A program made the position numbers and the translations under genes. The notes beneath the pieces are model-generated. The model had not been told where the DNA came from. It saw nothing but the letters and a program-made list of their open reading frames with translations, and made no database searches. Shown in pieces: positions 12,370-24,097 of a stretch of 60,000 nt of DNA (position 1 is its first letter; every line of letters begins with the position of its first letter). This DNA comes from Tubiluchus corallicola (taxonomy: Eukaryota > Priapulida > Priapulimorpha > Priapulimorphida > Tubiluchidae): the NCBI GenBank assembly GCA_030141605.1, contig JAQGDQ010000140.1, forward strand, positions 201,001 through 261,000, in the 5' to 3' direction.

Positions 12370-13727
12370 TACAAACTCCATTTTCAAATTACATCTATAT
12401 TTGCAACTTTGAATATGAGTAAAATTTATTATAATTATGAAACTGCTAAGAATGGTCATAGATCCCAGATATTAGCATTCACAGTGATATTGTTTATAGC
12501 AAACAAAGGTAAATGAAAATGTACGTATGCTTACACATCTAGTACACAGAAGTGATGAGTTCAGATATGAGTTCAAATCAAAGAATGATCTTACAACGCA
12601 CAGATCCTGCAGACAGACGCCAAACTCAAAATAATGTGCAATCTCAGCGGTGCCCATTTTTATCTTTAAATTAACATCTAATTGTTATATTACTGACAAT
12701 GACAGCAATACTTGATAATGAAATGTCTTTACACAATTTTTGCTGTAAATAAAACGCTGCAAAAAGCGACCAACGTCCAGATTCAACTTGAAATACACGT
12801 AGTACATCTTTGCAGGCTTTAAGTTTTAACGAAATTATTGTAATGCACTAAAATCCAGTATTTCATTAGTAAAAATACAAAAGTGTGTAGTATAATGCAC
12901 ATCCAAAGGTGCAATAATAATCAATGTTCCATAATTTTTTATATATAATTCATCACTGAAATAAATCCACACCGCATGGCATTAATCATTATCTACTAGA
13001 AATGCTATAACAAAATTCACTTTATTAACATTATTTTAACCACTGCTTTAACTATTACACAGTTTTGCTGTTTCACAATAATTTCTACTTTTAATTAATG
13101 CTGTAACAGATTCTAGTTAAACTCATACTATGTCTGTACAGATTTTGGCATCATGCCAAAAAACAAATTACAATATCCTACACGTACACACCCTTCTACA
13201 TTTCATTTTGCATCTATTCTCAGAGCAAAGAAAAAGTTGCAAATCCAGGAAAATTATCACAGGACATACATGATATTATAACTCATAATCAAAGCTCTAA
13301 GTTAACAACTTTAAACATTTAAAATGCTCGTTGATTGTCAATAATATAAGTAAATAAAATGCAATACTTCAGAATAGCTGGGTGCAGACGGCTATTGAAA
13401 AATGGGAGGCTCGTCAAAGAACAAGCAAACTTTGTTTGGGGTGTTTAGGCACATTAACGGGAACGTTCATTTTCAATTCAGTATCATAAATCATGAAATT
13501 ATTTCAGATGTTGTTGTGTACGCATCATAAAAATATTGGAAACTGAAATGTGATTAACAAACAATGTAAAATATAACGATGTGATTAACAAACATGCACA
13601 TGCAAAACATAATGAATAAACTTAATTATGTTACACAATTCTAATTCAGCACAAATTTTGAACGAGAAAAAGAACCGGTTTCTGTGTGCCTTGACACCAA
13701 TATCAAGTTATCAGTTATTATCATTAA

Positions 13728-13972
13728 TTAGTTAGATTATGACTGTGATTGCCAGAGTGTTTATAAACCATTGTGGTTTACTTTTCAGCAATTATTACTA
13801 ATCGCAGGTAATACTTCGGAGAAAGGAGATGCTGGAAAATTGTGGACAAGTCAGGACTTTTCAGCATAACCATTCTTTCTCCAACTCATTACCCACAATG
13901 GGTAATAAATGTTAAAAATTAAACAGCAATGGTCTATAAACACTCTGGCAATCACAGTCATAATCTAACTAA
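13728..13972. mobile_element. Palindromic MITE-like element, 245 bp, near-complete hairpin
   Basis: The arms read TTAGTTAGATTATGACTGTG and continue identically for about 38 bp on both strands, then pair imperfectly to the centre (for example GGAGAAAG against CTTTCTCC and TTTCAGCAT against ATGCTGGAAA). A transcript across it would fold into one long hairpin. Class and target duplication are unclear. It may be a MITE or a small-RNA precursor. Confidence 0.75.
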
Positions 13973-15428
13973 ATAAAGATATCGCTAGTAGCCAGGTAAC
14001 TTGAAAAAAGTGTTGTTGTCAGATCATCCTTGTCAAGTTCATAGCCTAACTTATATAAGCAATATGCGTTCTTATGCTCATACACCATAGTTATTGCTAG
14101 CCTATTCAAAAAAGTATAGAGAGACAAGTGAATGATGTCTTACTATCAAATTAATTGTGGGGAAATGCCTTTTTTAATTTTAAGGTCTATTGTAACCAAG
14201 CAGCACCATTAATTACTGGCCCACGATTTTAACAAATTTATAAATACATATACGGAATAAAATTTGTCATAAAAACAATCAAACCAGGGAAATTACCCCT
14301 CAAAATTAAGAAATTACAGAATTATATTATCGACTGAATTGTGGTCTAGTTTCAAAACTTGCAAAAAATGAGCAATTATTTTACATTCACAATTGAGACT
14401 ATATGATCTTAAGCTCATAGTACAAGTTACAAAATTTGATGACATTGCCTGGTGGTCAAGTTAAATGTATTAATGTATTAGAGTAATTTATTCGAAGCAC
14501 CATAGTGCTATGCACATAAAATTTTTTCACAAGTTTATATCAATGCCATCACACATACGAATATTGAACATGCCTAAGTGAAGTGATCGTATTTAACATG
14601 TATCCTATGATTTTGACTGACATAAGTTACCTAACCAGTAGAAACCCATTTTTTTAAAAAAACTACTAATTATGTCCATCGCTAACTGCAATGTCATAGC
14701 AAACAGTATTTCATTCTAAGAAATATCATTTATAGTCACCACTACATCTCATTATAAATTTAATCATGTGTACATCATATACTCTATTTATAAAATTCAA
14801 TACATTTCGTTCTACAGAGCTGTACATGCATTAACGTAATCATTTACAATTATAAAATTATCAATATCCTTTTACAGAATCAATTATAAAAGCTGATATC
14901 CTTGCAAAATAACCTAGTGTTCTGTAACATAATTATCTTGTTTTACAAGTTGTCTCTTTTCCATACTTAAGCTAAAGCTATTAACAATAGCGCAGAGATT
15001 ACGCCAATTGCGTTAAATTCACATTGTACAGGAATATACGTTATAAATGAGGACAGTAATTTTAAATTCACACACATGATCAGATTCAAGTTCTGGGAAA
15101 CAGAACTGTAGACACTTGCTGCTAACACTTTGTCATCATACAGCACTACTTTACTTAGTATTATCAAGCTAACTGCATGTCTCTGATGCTTTTTTTTGCT
15201 TGTACTCCCAACAACTTGTCTTATACCATATTACAATAAAGAACAAGACTAACCAAAGAGCATTTGTTATAAAACTCTGCAATACACATTTTTCCAAGAA
15301 GTTGCTCCATAGACAAGAAAATAAGAAATAAAAAATGGGAGTTTCTATACGCAGAAAGTTAGCAAGAGGCTTGCACAAGCAGGTCTGTACATTGTTCCTA
15401 ATCTGTTATTACAATGGCAGCAACAGGT

Positions 15429-17142
15429 TTATATGGTAAAATAAGGAAAATGATAATCAGGTGGAAATTGTGGCTGAAATTCCATGATTTGTGGTCTGTA
15501 GTCCGATGTCGGAAGTTGCGGCCGCAGATCAGGCCTGAATTCTGGCCGCAGATCAGGCCGAAAGTCCGGACGAATCTCAGCATGCGGAAACTGAGCCCTG
15601 ATTAAGCCAGGGTGTGGACCATGCTGTACCAGATTGGAGTGAGTCAAGTGTGGATGGGCTGGGGGTGGATGTGGATGAGACTCTGAATGTGGAGGTCGTG
15701 GTGGATGTGAAGGAGATTGTGTATGTGGAGGTAGAGCTGGAGCTGACGGTACTTGTGGCAACTGTGCTTTCAGCTCATATTGGGGCAATGCTGCTTCTAA
15801 TTGAGGTGGATGCTGTTTCTGTTCTAACTGGGGTTGACGGGGTTGAGGCGCTCGACGTGGCTTAACATCTGGTGTGCTATTAGCATGCGATTTCTCATGT
15901 TTTCTCATTTTGTCTTGCCGTGCAAATGCTAAACCACAAATACTGCAATTGTATGGCTTAAGACCAGTGTGTGTTAATGCATGTCTTCTCAAGTCACTTG
16001 ATGTCAGAAAAGCTTTTTCACATTTATCACATTTATGAGGTTTTTCGCCTGCATGATTTCTCATGTGTTTACTCAAACCGCTGGACGTTGCAAAAAGACC
16101 TCCACAAAGCTTGCATAAATACGGCTTTTCGCCAGTATGAACTCGTTTGTGCACTTTCAGAGATCCGGACTGTGTGAATCGATTACCACACTCGTCACAA
16201 ACGTACGGTTTCTCACCCGTGTGAGTTCTTTTGTGCACTATCAGCTTAGCTGCTATTTTGAAGTGAATACCGCACTCGTCGCACTGAAAATCTTTTTCTA
16301 AGGAATGGCTCCGTTTATGGCGTGCTAGCTTATCAGCTCGGGAGAATGTTGCCTTGCACACAGAGCAAGTGTATGGCTTCTCTTCACTGTGCGATCTTTT
16401 GTGAATTAGTAACTTATAGCGATTGTAATATTCCTTACTGCAAAGGTCACACTTAAATACTTCTTGAGGTTCTAGACCAGGAGGAGGGTGCCGAATTTGG
16501 ACGTGAGTTTTAAGGCTACTGTACGTGTAAAATATCTGATCACATTGCCTGCAATTAAATGGCTTCGACTCTGAATGAGTTTCAATGTGTTGTTTCAGTG
16601 CTAGTTTTCCCTTCATCTGCTCATCACATATCACACATTTGTACTCACTCATGTCATGGGAAGTTAACACGTGATGGTTAAACTCACTGGCAAGTAAAAA
16701 GGAAGAGTCGCATTGATCGCAATTAAACGGTTTGTCTCCGACATGGATATAATTATGACGCTGCAGTGCAATATTGTTTGGAAACACCAAGTCACACAGC
16801 TCACATTTAAACTGTGTGTGTTCGGGGTGCTTATCACTATAGTGTGAATTCAGGCACTTAAATGTGAAAAAGCTTTCATTGCACAACCTACAATCGTACG
16901 GTTTTTCGCCCGGGTGAATCTTAGCAATGTGACTGTTGAGCTTGTCACGACGTGCAAACGCAGCCTCACACTTAGTGCAAGCAAACGGTTTTTCTCCCGT
17001 GTGAGTTCTGATGTGCAGTTTGAGTGCATAGCTGCGTACAAACACGGCATCACACCAATCACATGTAAATGCTTTCTCTCCAGTTTTCTGTAAATCTTGG
17101 ACAATTTCCTCCAAGCCTATAGAAGCTGCAGCTGAAAGATGA
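15429..17142 (-). CDS. Zinc-finger cassette C: third (most distal) candidate alternative terminal exon, 14 C2H2 fingers
   Basis: On the minus strand this exon follows a strong acceptor (TTTTGTTTTCAG) and opens with one base (T) that completes a codon left by the shared exon 2, giving serine, then HLSAAASIGLEEIVQDLQKT. Fourteen C2H2 fingers follow, the last four joined by conserved linkers. The tail is rich in proline, glutamine and histidine, with RPDLRPEFRPDLRP-type repeats, and ends PPDYHFPYFTI before the stop. The exon adds 570 residues, so with exons 1 and 2 the protein would be 672. Fingers 11-14 are almost identical to cassettes A and B; fingers 3-6 and 9-10 differ. It is probably a nuclear DNA-binding factor; the target is unknown. 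No nearby AATAAA was seen. A separate gene with a missing 5' exon is the alternative reading. Confidence 0.85.
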
Positions 17143-17931
17143 CTGAAAACAAAATAATTAGCGTGAATTTTCGAAAGAAATTAAAAACGAACAATTGGTA
17201 GCATTTAGTAATATTAATATGGTTGCTCTGCAACTGCGTGAAGAAAACTGTAGAAACTACTGTGCCATAACATACATAAAATCATCACTAGACGATAATA
17301 AAGTTTGAACTGGTTGTTTGCTATCTCACAATAGTTCGGCACTGATGCAAACGAGAGCAAACTTGCCATTTTTATCAAGACTGTATAATTCATATCACAA
17401 GATGCAATAGAGACAAAAGATAATATGTGATCACACAACACTCATGGAAGAAAATATCTCGCTTTTGGCTGTGCACATCCCATTATCAGGTGATCCAGAT
17501 GTAACGCAAAATACTATAGCAGAATACATGTGATTGGTGCTGTGCCGTGTTTGGTACAAAGCTCTGCAATAAGAAAAATGACTGGTACCAGTCATCATTA
17601 CATTAGTAAGTAGATCTTAATGTAAACAGTTGAATTTAACAACATTTCTAACTGCACTGGCACACAACTAAAGTAATATTACACATATTTTGATATAAAT
17701 CTAGTATTACTGTCAGTAACTGAAACAACATTCTTGTCAAGTAAACACACAGTGAATTACTATATAACCTTTACATAGTAACTAAGTCTAACTTTTACAC
17801 TGCATAGGAACAGTTAAATTTAAAAGCACCAAAGCAGCACAAAAGAAATGGGGAAGACTAATTGTTCCACACATTTTATTGTAACAGTGGCAGCTGCTAA
17901 ATTATTGCTTCTTGAACTAAACTGTAATGAT
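17143..17931. other. Spacer between zinc-finger cassettes C and B
   Basis: This 789-bp stretch would be intronic for isoform C and 3' UTR or flank for isoform B. It contains TTTATT at 17875-17880 (AATAAA on the minus strand), about 52 bases past the stop of cassette B. No exon was seen. Confidence 0.6.
17875..17880 (-). terminator. Likely polyadenylation signal (AATAAA) of zinc-finger cassette B
   Basis: Minus-strand AATAAA lies about 52 bases after the stop codon of cassette B. A poly(A) signal here supports cassette B as a terminal exon rather than an internal one. Confidence 0.6.
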
Positions 17932-19561
17932 TTATATAGTGAAATAAGGAAAATGCGGATGGTAATCTGGAGGAAGTTGGGACTGCAATTCCAAGACTTG
18001 TGGTCTGTAGTCCGATGTTGGAACTTGTGGACGCATGTCCGGGCGGAGTTCGTGATGAGGGCGGATTTCTACTTGTTGGAACTGAGGCCTGATCATTTCG
18101 GCTTGTGAAATGTGTGGCGCAAATTCAGGAGGAGGAAAAGTAGGGTGTGGATGCATGTGAGCGGGCGCTGGCGGATGTGCAGGCTGTGACACCGGTGCTT
18201 TTATTTCGAACATTTGTGACTTCACCTCAAATTGAGGCGTACGTGAAGTGTGGCTTCGAGGAGCACGAGATTTAACCTCTGGGGTGCCGTTAACGTGAGA
18301 TTTTTCGTGCTTTCTCATTTTATCTTGCCGAGCAAATGCCAAACCACAGATACTGCAATTGTATGGCTTAAGACCTGTATGTGTTAATGCATGTCTTCTT
18401 AAGTCACTTGATGTAAGAAAAGCCTTCTCACACTTATCACATTTGTGTGGTTTTTCTCCAGCGTGATTTCTCATGTGTTTACTCAAGCCACTGGAAGTTG
18501 CAAAAAGACCCCCACAAAGCTTACACAAATACGGTTTTTCGCCTGTATGAACCCTTTTGTGCACCTTCAAAGATCCAGACTGAGTGAATCGATTACCGCA
18601 CAAGTCACAAACGTACGGTTTCTCACCAGTGTGCGTTCTCCTGTGCACAATCAATTTAGCTGCAATTTTAAAGCGAAGTCCGCAGTCTTCGCACTGGTAA
18701 TCTTTGACAGAAGAGTGAGTTTTCTTATGACGGGCTAGCTTGTCACTACGAGCGAATCTTGCAGAGCATTCATCACAAGGATAGGGCCTTTCACCGGTGT
18801 GAGAACGTTGGTGCACCAGCAACTTGTACCGATGAAAATACTCTTTGTTGCACAGTTCACACTTGTACACTTCTTGAGGTTCTTGACCAGGAGGTGGATG
18901 ACGAAGCTGCACATGCGTCTTGAGGTTACTGTACGTGTAATATACATCCTCAGTGTCAACACAGTGCTTACACTTGAAAGGTTTCTCGTCAGCATGAGTA
19001 TCTATGTGCTGCCGCATGGATACTTTACCGCTCAACTGTTCATCACATATTACACACTTAAACTGGCTTAAATCGTGTGCATTCTTTACATGAGCATTAT
19101 ACTTAGACAGTCTCACAAAGGAGGCATCGCATTGGTCACAGTTATATGGCCTACTCCCACTATGCGTATAACTGTGACGTTGCAAAGCCGTTTTACTCGG
19201 AAACCCTTGTTCGCACAAGTCACATTTGTACAACGCATGCTCAGGATGTGTAGCATTATGATGTATGTTCAGGGCTTTAAACGTGTAAAATGCTTCGTTA
19301 CAAAACTTGCACTCGTACGGTTTCTCGCCTGGATGAACCTTAGTAATGTGATTGTTGAGTTTGTCACGACGAGCAAATGTTGCATCGCATTTGCTACAAG
19401 CGTGCGGTTTTTCTCCTGTGTGAGTTCTGATGTGCAGCTTTAGTGCATAGCTGCGTGAAAACACGGCATCGCAAAAATCACACGAAAATGTCTCTTCACC
19501 GGTTTTCTGCAAATCCTGTACAATTTCCTCCAATCCAAAAGCAGCTGCGGCTGAAAGAGGA
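17932..19561 (-). CDS. Zinc-finger cassette B: second candidate alternative terminal exon, 14 C2H2 fingers
   Basis: The exon starts after TTTTTGTTCCTTTCAG and, like A and C, opens with a single T in the phase left by exon 2, then PLSAAAAFGLEEIVQDLQKT. It encodes 542 residues (644 with exons 1-2): 14 fingers and a proline/histidine-rich tail ending LPPDYHPHFPYFTI. Finger 7 has three extra residues between its second cysteine and first histidine (CVDTEDVYYTYSNLKTH), unlike A and C, which have the usual 12-residue spacing. B is the most divergent copy. The reading frame stays open upstream of the acceptor to an ATG at 19704, so an independent start is possible, but the strong acceptor and shared phase favour splicing. 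Confidence 0.85.
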
Positions 19562-19859
19562 CTGAAAGGAACAAAAACTCTGTAACTAAGTGGTTTTACA
19601 ATACGTTCTCTGAAGGAGCTACACCCAAAAATTAAAAAAATATGGCGAACAAATAAAATATTTTTGCTGTTTTTGTTGGCAAAACCACGTTGGTTAGCAA
19701 TCAACTATCTCCATTACTGTCCTCTAATGTATCAACAAATCTCTGAAAATTAAAGTGGCAGTAAACATTTAAGACGTTAAATACAAAACGAGCAAATTTT
19801 ATGATTTGTGACATTCGATCAATCTTTTATCAGCACATAACAATCAAATACCTATGTAA

Positions 19860-20095
19860 TATTTGTACAGGAGGTCAATTAGCTTATGTTAATCTACAAG
19901 GACATCAACGACAATGTCAACTTGGATTTTTTTGTTCACAAAAGAGTGAACACAACATACAGAAAACCGGAGTTGTGCGATGCCGTGTTTGTAATCCGCT
20001 TTGTAGCCAGTTTGCGGAACCACATAATAAACAAGCCATCAAAAAAATCAGAACGGACAAATGTACACGTCACTAGCAGTGTCCAGTTTGAAATT
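19860..20095 (+). pseudogene. Decayed zinc-finger relic in inverted orientation
   Basis: The plus strand at about 19935-20060 reads FFVHKRVNTTYRKPELCDAV and then FVIRFVASLRNHIINKP. This lines up with the finger-linker-finger pattern of the cassettes (VHKRTHTGEKP, C, D, then L-HxxxH), but zinc ligands and the linker are lost. DNA similarity is also visible by eye (CACAAAAGA, AAACCG, TGCGATGCCGTGTTTGTA). It lies opposite to the surrounding cassettes, so an inverted, dead duplicate is the likeliest explanation. Chance similarity is not excluded. Confidence 0.42.
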
Positions 20096-20099
20096 TATT
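20094..20099 (-). terminator. Candidate polyadenylation signal (AATAAA) of zinc-finger cassette A
   Basis: Minus-strand AATAAA lies about 510 bases past the cassette A stop. A TATAAA variant lies nearer (about 20540). Either could end isoform A. This is weaker than the signal after cassette B. Confidence 0.35.
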
Positions 20100-20609
20100 A
20101 ACTAAGATGCACCTTACACTATCAGTCACCCAAACAACATTCATAATTCTAGTTATCATCAAAGTCATCTTCAAATCAACTAATATTGCAATTTGAACAA
20201 ATTTCGATGATTAGCAAAGACTTCTAAAATCATTTTCATACTTAATTCAATTGCTTAAAAGAACAGAGAAATAGTTACTTAAAAATGGAAATATAAATTA
20301 CCTAATGGACTAGACTAGAATGGCTGAAAAATTTTTCAGTTTACTATTGTTAATGAATTTAAAAGAATTCCATAATTTGTGCAACCAAAAAATCTTTATG
20401 CACTAACAAAGATAAGCTGGCTGAAACAATATGCATGAGGCGCAACCAAATTAATTGGCCCTCTTAAGTAATTATATTCGACAAATTATGTGTGAAAAGC
20501 TCATTATTATATGAAAGAAAGCTATTAAATGTACAAAATTTATACAGCAATAAAATCCATCTCTGAATTACAATGCACTGTTCTTACAATAACTTAGTAA
20601 ATATACAAT

Positions 20610-22248
20610 TTAAATTGTAAAATAAGGGAAATGTGGGTGGTAATCTGGGGGAAGTTGGGGTTGTAACTCCATAATTTGGGGTCTGTAGTCTGATGGTTGA
20701 ATCTGAGGAGGCCTAAGATCCGGTCGGAGCTCATGGGGGTGGCGGAGATCAGGGCGGATCTCCGGCTGAGTAAACTGAGGTCTGATCATTTCTGGCTGTG
20801 AGTTTTGCTGCTGCATAAGCTCTGGGTGTGAAAGGTGTGGATGAGAAAGAGGGTGAGGTGGAGGTGGCGGAAGTTGCTGCGGATGTGATACTTGTGGTTG
20901 TTTGATTTCAAACTGGGGTTTGACCTCAAAGCGAGGAGGGCGCGGAGCAAGGTTACGAGGAGCACGAGGTTTAAAGTCTGGTCCGCCATTGATGTGTGAC
21001 TTCTCGTGTTTTCTCATTTTGTCTTGTCGTGCAAATGCTAAACCACAGTGACTGCATTTAAAAGGCTTAAGACCTGTATGTGTTAATGCATGCCTTCTTA
21101 AATCACTCGACGTTAGAAAAGCTTTTTCACATTTATCACATTTGTGAGGTTTTTCTCCCGCGTGATTTCTCATGTGTTTTCCTAAACCACTAGAAGTTGC
21201 AAAAAGACCTCCGCAAAGCTTACACAAATATGGTTTTTCTCCAGTGTGAGTTCTCTTGTGAACTTTAAGCGATCCGGACTGTGTGAATCTATTACCGCAC
21301 AGGTCGCACACAAATGGTTTCTCGCCTGTGTGAGTTCTTTTGTGTACGATTAACCTAGCTCCCACCTTGAACCTAATTCCGCATTCGTCGCATTGAAAAT
21401 CCTTCTCAGAGGAGTGCATTTTCTTGTGCGAAGCCAGTTTATCACTGCGAGCAAAGCTAGAAGGGCATTCGTCACAATGGTACGGCTTCTCACCTGTGTG
21501 AGAACGCTGATGTACCAATAGCTTGTAGCGATTGTAATATTCCTTGTTGCAAAGCTCGCATCTAAACACCTCCTGAGGTGTCTGTCCGGGAGGGGGGTGC
21601 CGTACCTGGACGTGAGTTTTAAGACTGCTGTAAGTGTAAAATATGTCTTCACAGTCTTTACATTTAAACGGCTTGCTGTCCGCATGGGTTTCAACATGCT
21701 GCTTCAGTGCTAATTTGCCTTTAAGTTGCTCGTTGCAAATTATACAGGTGAATTGATTCGTTTCGTGTGCTAACTTATGTGCATTGAATTTTGAGGCCTG
21801 TGCAAATGAGCTATCACACAGATCACAATTAAATGGTTTTTCACCAGTGTGATGAAGGCTATGACGCTGCAGGGCATTTTTGTTAGGAAATCCTTGATCG
21901 CAAGAGTCACATTTGTAAAGAGAATGTTCCGGATGCTTATCATTGTGGTGCGCATTCAGGCACCTAAATGTATAAAACGTTTCGTCGCAAAACTTGCAAT
22001 CGTATGGCTTCTCTCCCGGATGAACCTTAGAAATGTGATTGTTCAGTTTATCACGACGAGCAAACGCAGCCTCACACTTAGTGCAAGCAAACGGTTTTTC
22101 TCCTGTGTGAGTTCTGATGTGCAGTTTGAGTGCATAGCTGCGTACAAACACGGCATCACACCAATCACATGTAAATGCTTTCTCTCCAGTTTTCTGTAAA
22201 TCTTGGACAATTTCCTCCAAGCCTATAGCAGCTGCAGCTGAAAGATGA
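20610..22248 (-). CDS. Zinc-finger cassette A: first candidate alternative terminal exon, 14 C2H2 fingers
   Basis: This is the cassette nearest the shared 5' exons. The acceptor is TTTTCGTTTCAG. The exon opens with one T that completes a serine codon, then HLSAAAAIGLEEIVQDLQKT. It adds 545 residues (647 with exons 1-2): 14 C2H2 fingers with mostly TGEKP-type linkers, then a long tail of prolines, histidines and PHELRPDLRPP-type repeats ending LPPDYHPHFPYFTI. Its first roughly 200 bp are almost identical to cassette C, including bases inside the acceptor, while the middle fingers differ. Contact-helix changes lie mainly in fingers 3-5, 9 and 10. It is likely a sequence-specific nuclear factor. 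Default use is expected if the first acceptor wins; reaching B or C would need skipping of A. Confidence 0.86.
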
Positions 22249-22997
22249 CTGAAACGAAAATAATCAATAAGAAAAATCTAAAATGCAGCGAAAATCTAAT
22301 GTCACCACCTGAATCCTAGGAACTTGAAAAATCCTGCCTGAAAAGTATGTAGGACACTAAAAAGCACATTGGTTTATTATTTTTTATACTCTTAATTAAT
22401 TCTAGAAATGATTTTACTATCCAAGGGAAAAATTGAATTTGATATACTGCTTAATCAACTGGTGCTTTTCTCTTTAAACATATCAGACCACCGGATGAAA
22501 GCATTTCCAAAAAATGTAGCTAGCAATGACTGATAAATTGCTAGTGAAAATTCATGATAGTTTAAATAAGTACTAAGGTATTAAGTTTTTATACTTGGAC
22601 GACAACATGCTAACTTTAAGCAGAAAATTGCAAAATATTCGAAAAAAATGCACTGGAAAAAATGCATCAAAAATCATTCATTGCCAAAGTATGAATATAA
22701 AAGTATGTTTTGATAAAAATACAAGCAGCAGTGTTTGTAAAACGAGTGAAATGCTTGTAAAATTGCTTGCTGCACATAGTAAAAGCATTAGCCTTGCTAA
22801 AATAAATTGGAAAAGGATTCAGTGCAAAATTGTTAAATATTGTCTGCACTCCGACAATTACTGAAAAAGTTGGTCTTTATTTTCATACAATTTTGCTCAT
22901 AAATAAAAAACATGAAACAATAATTAATACATCACACGTGCCGTATTGATTGCCAAAAAACCAGTACATTTTTAAAATAGGTAGACTAAGCCCAAAG

Positions 22998-23319
22998 TAC
23001 TGATTTTGGATGTTAAAAACCTTCAAAGTTACATGAGGTGGCGATATGCTGCAGATTTTGATGGTCGACCTTAGGGTGCTTGTCCAAACGTTCTTGCAGA
23101 AAAGAAAGGTTTTGCTTTGATTTGCTTGGTTTTTGCACTCCTTGTAAAAAAAACCAGAAAGATGAGCATACACGATGAAGGGTGCAAAAGCCAGGCAAAG
23201 CAAAACCTTGCTTTTCTGCCAGAGTGTTTGGACAAGCACTCTAAGTTCAACAAGCAAGATCTGCAGAACAATGCTACTTCACATAACTTTGGAGACTCTT
23301 TTACCCATCCAAAATCAGT
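22998..23319. mobile_element. Imperfect palindromic MITE-like element, about 320 bp
   Basis: The ends TACTGATTTTGGATG and CATCCAAAATCAGTA are exact inverses. Inner blocks also pair, for example GTGCTTGTCCAAAC with GTTTGGACAAGCAC and CAGAAAAG with CTTTTCTG. The whole segment could fold as one imperfect hairpin. No coding capacity was seen; superfamily and target duplication are not clear. Confidence 0.7.
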
Positions 23320-24097
23320 AAATTATTGTTTTCAAATAGGCATCTTTGCTTTAGCTTTAAGTAACTAATCCCATAAAAATTGCACAATGTTACTCATTTT
23401 GAGGAAAAAACGTGAAAATTTAATCACTCGGTATTTTCATCCCTTCATCACGGAAAATCAGTAAGAATACGTTTGCATCTATATATTAATTCTCTTGGTA
23501 TGGGCTTAATATACATATAAGATTCGAGGCTACAGCTCGGACGACGGCACCATTTGTGGAGATCTATACATCAAACGAAAGATCTCGATCTAGTATATAA
23601 ATAAAAAGGGTTGTACGTTTATCAATGGCCAATACAAAAAGCATACTAAATCAAGATCTTACTCTTATTTAGAATTCTGTGATGAAAATGCGGTGCAAAA
23701 CACTATATGCAAAACGTTAAAAATGATGTGGATATCTTGATGCATTAAAAACGTTTGAAAAAAGTTTTTTCATTGACTCACTGACTCTGTTCTAATTTCT
23801 GGTCACTGATTAAGCATTTGAAGAACAATCAGATCAATTCAGGTTATCACAAAACCTAATTTCAGGTAGATTCTAATAAAAAAATCTGTGTTCAACACTC
23901 AATATGGAAAATCTCAGACACGAACAAGGTGCTTAGCCATAACTTAAGGACAGTGACAAAGTCAAAGCGCATCAAGTGATAGGAAACTCACAATACGTCA
24001 CACATAAATAAAGTGTTTATTTATTTAATTCACAGTTTGATACAGCTCCTCTACAAATATAATCTTCGAATATAACTTTTTATCGCACGTTTACTAG

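Larger units (their letters stand above)
8148..15428. other. Gene-poor interval with several MITEs
   Basis: No protein of known family was found here. An unrecognised 158-codon plus-strand ORF lies at 8581-9057. Three inverted-repeat elements were found, at 10060-10377, 12213-12369 and 13728-13972. A degenerate ATG/ACA-rich stretch covers roughly 10440-10890. The part next to 15428 should contain the 3' UTR of the last zinc-finger exon; TTTATT at about 14487 (AATAAA on the minus strand) is the nearest signal I noted, so that UTR may be long. Confidence 0.5.
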
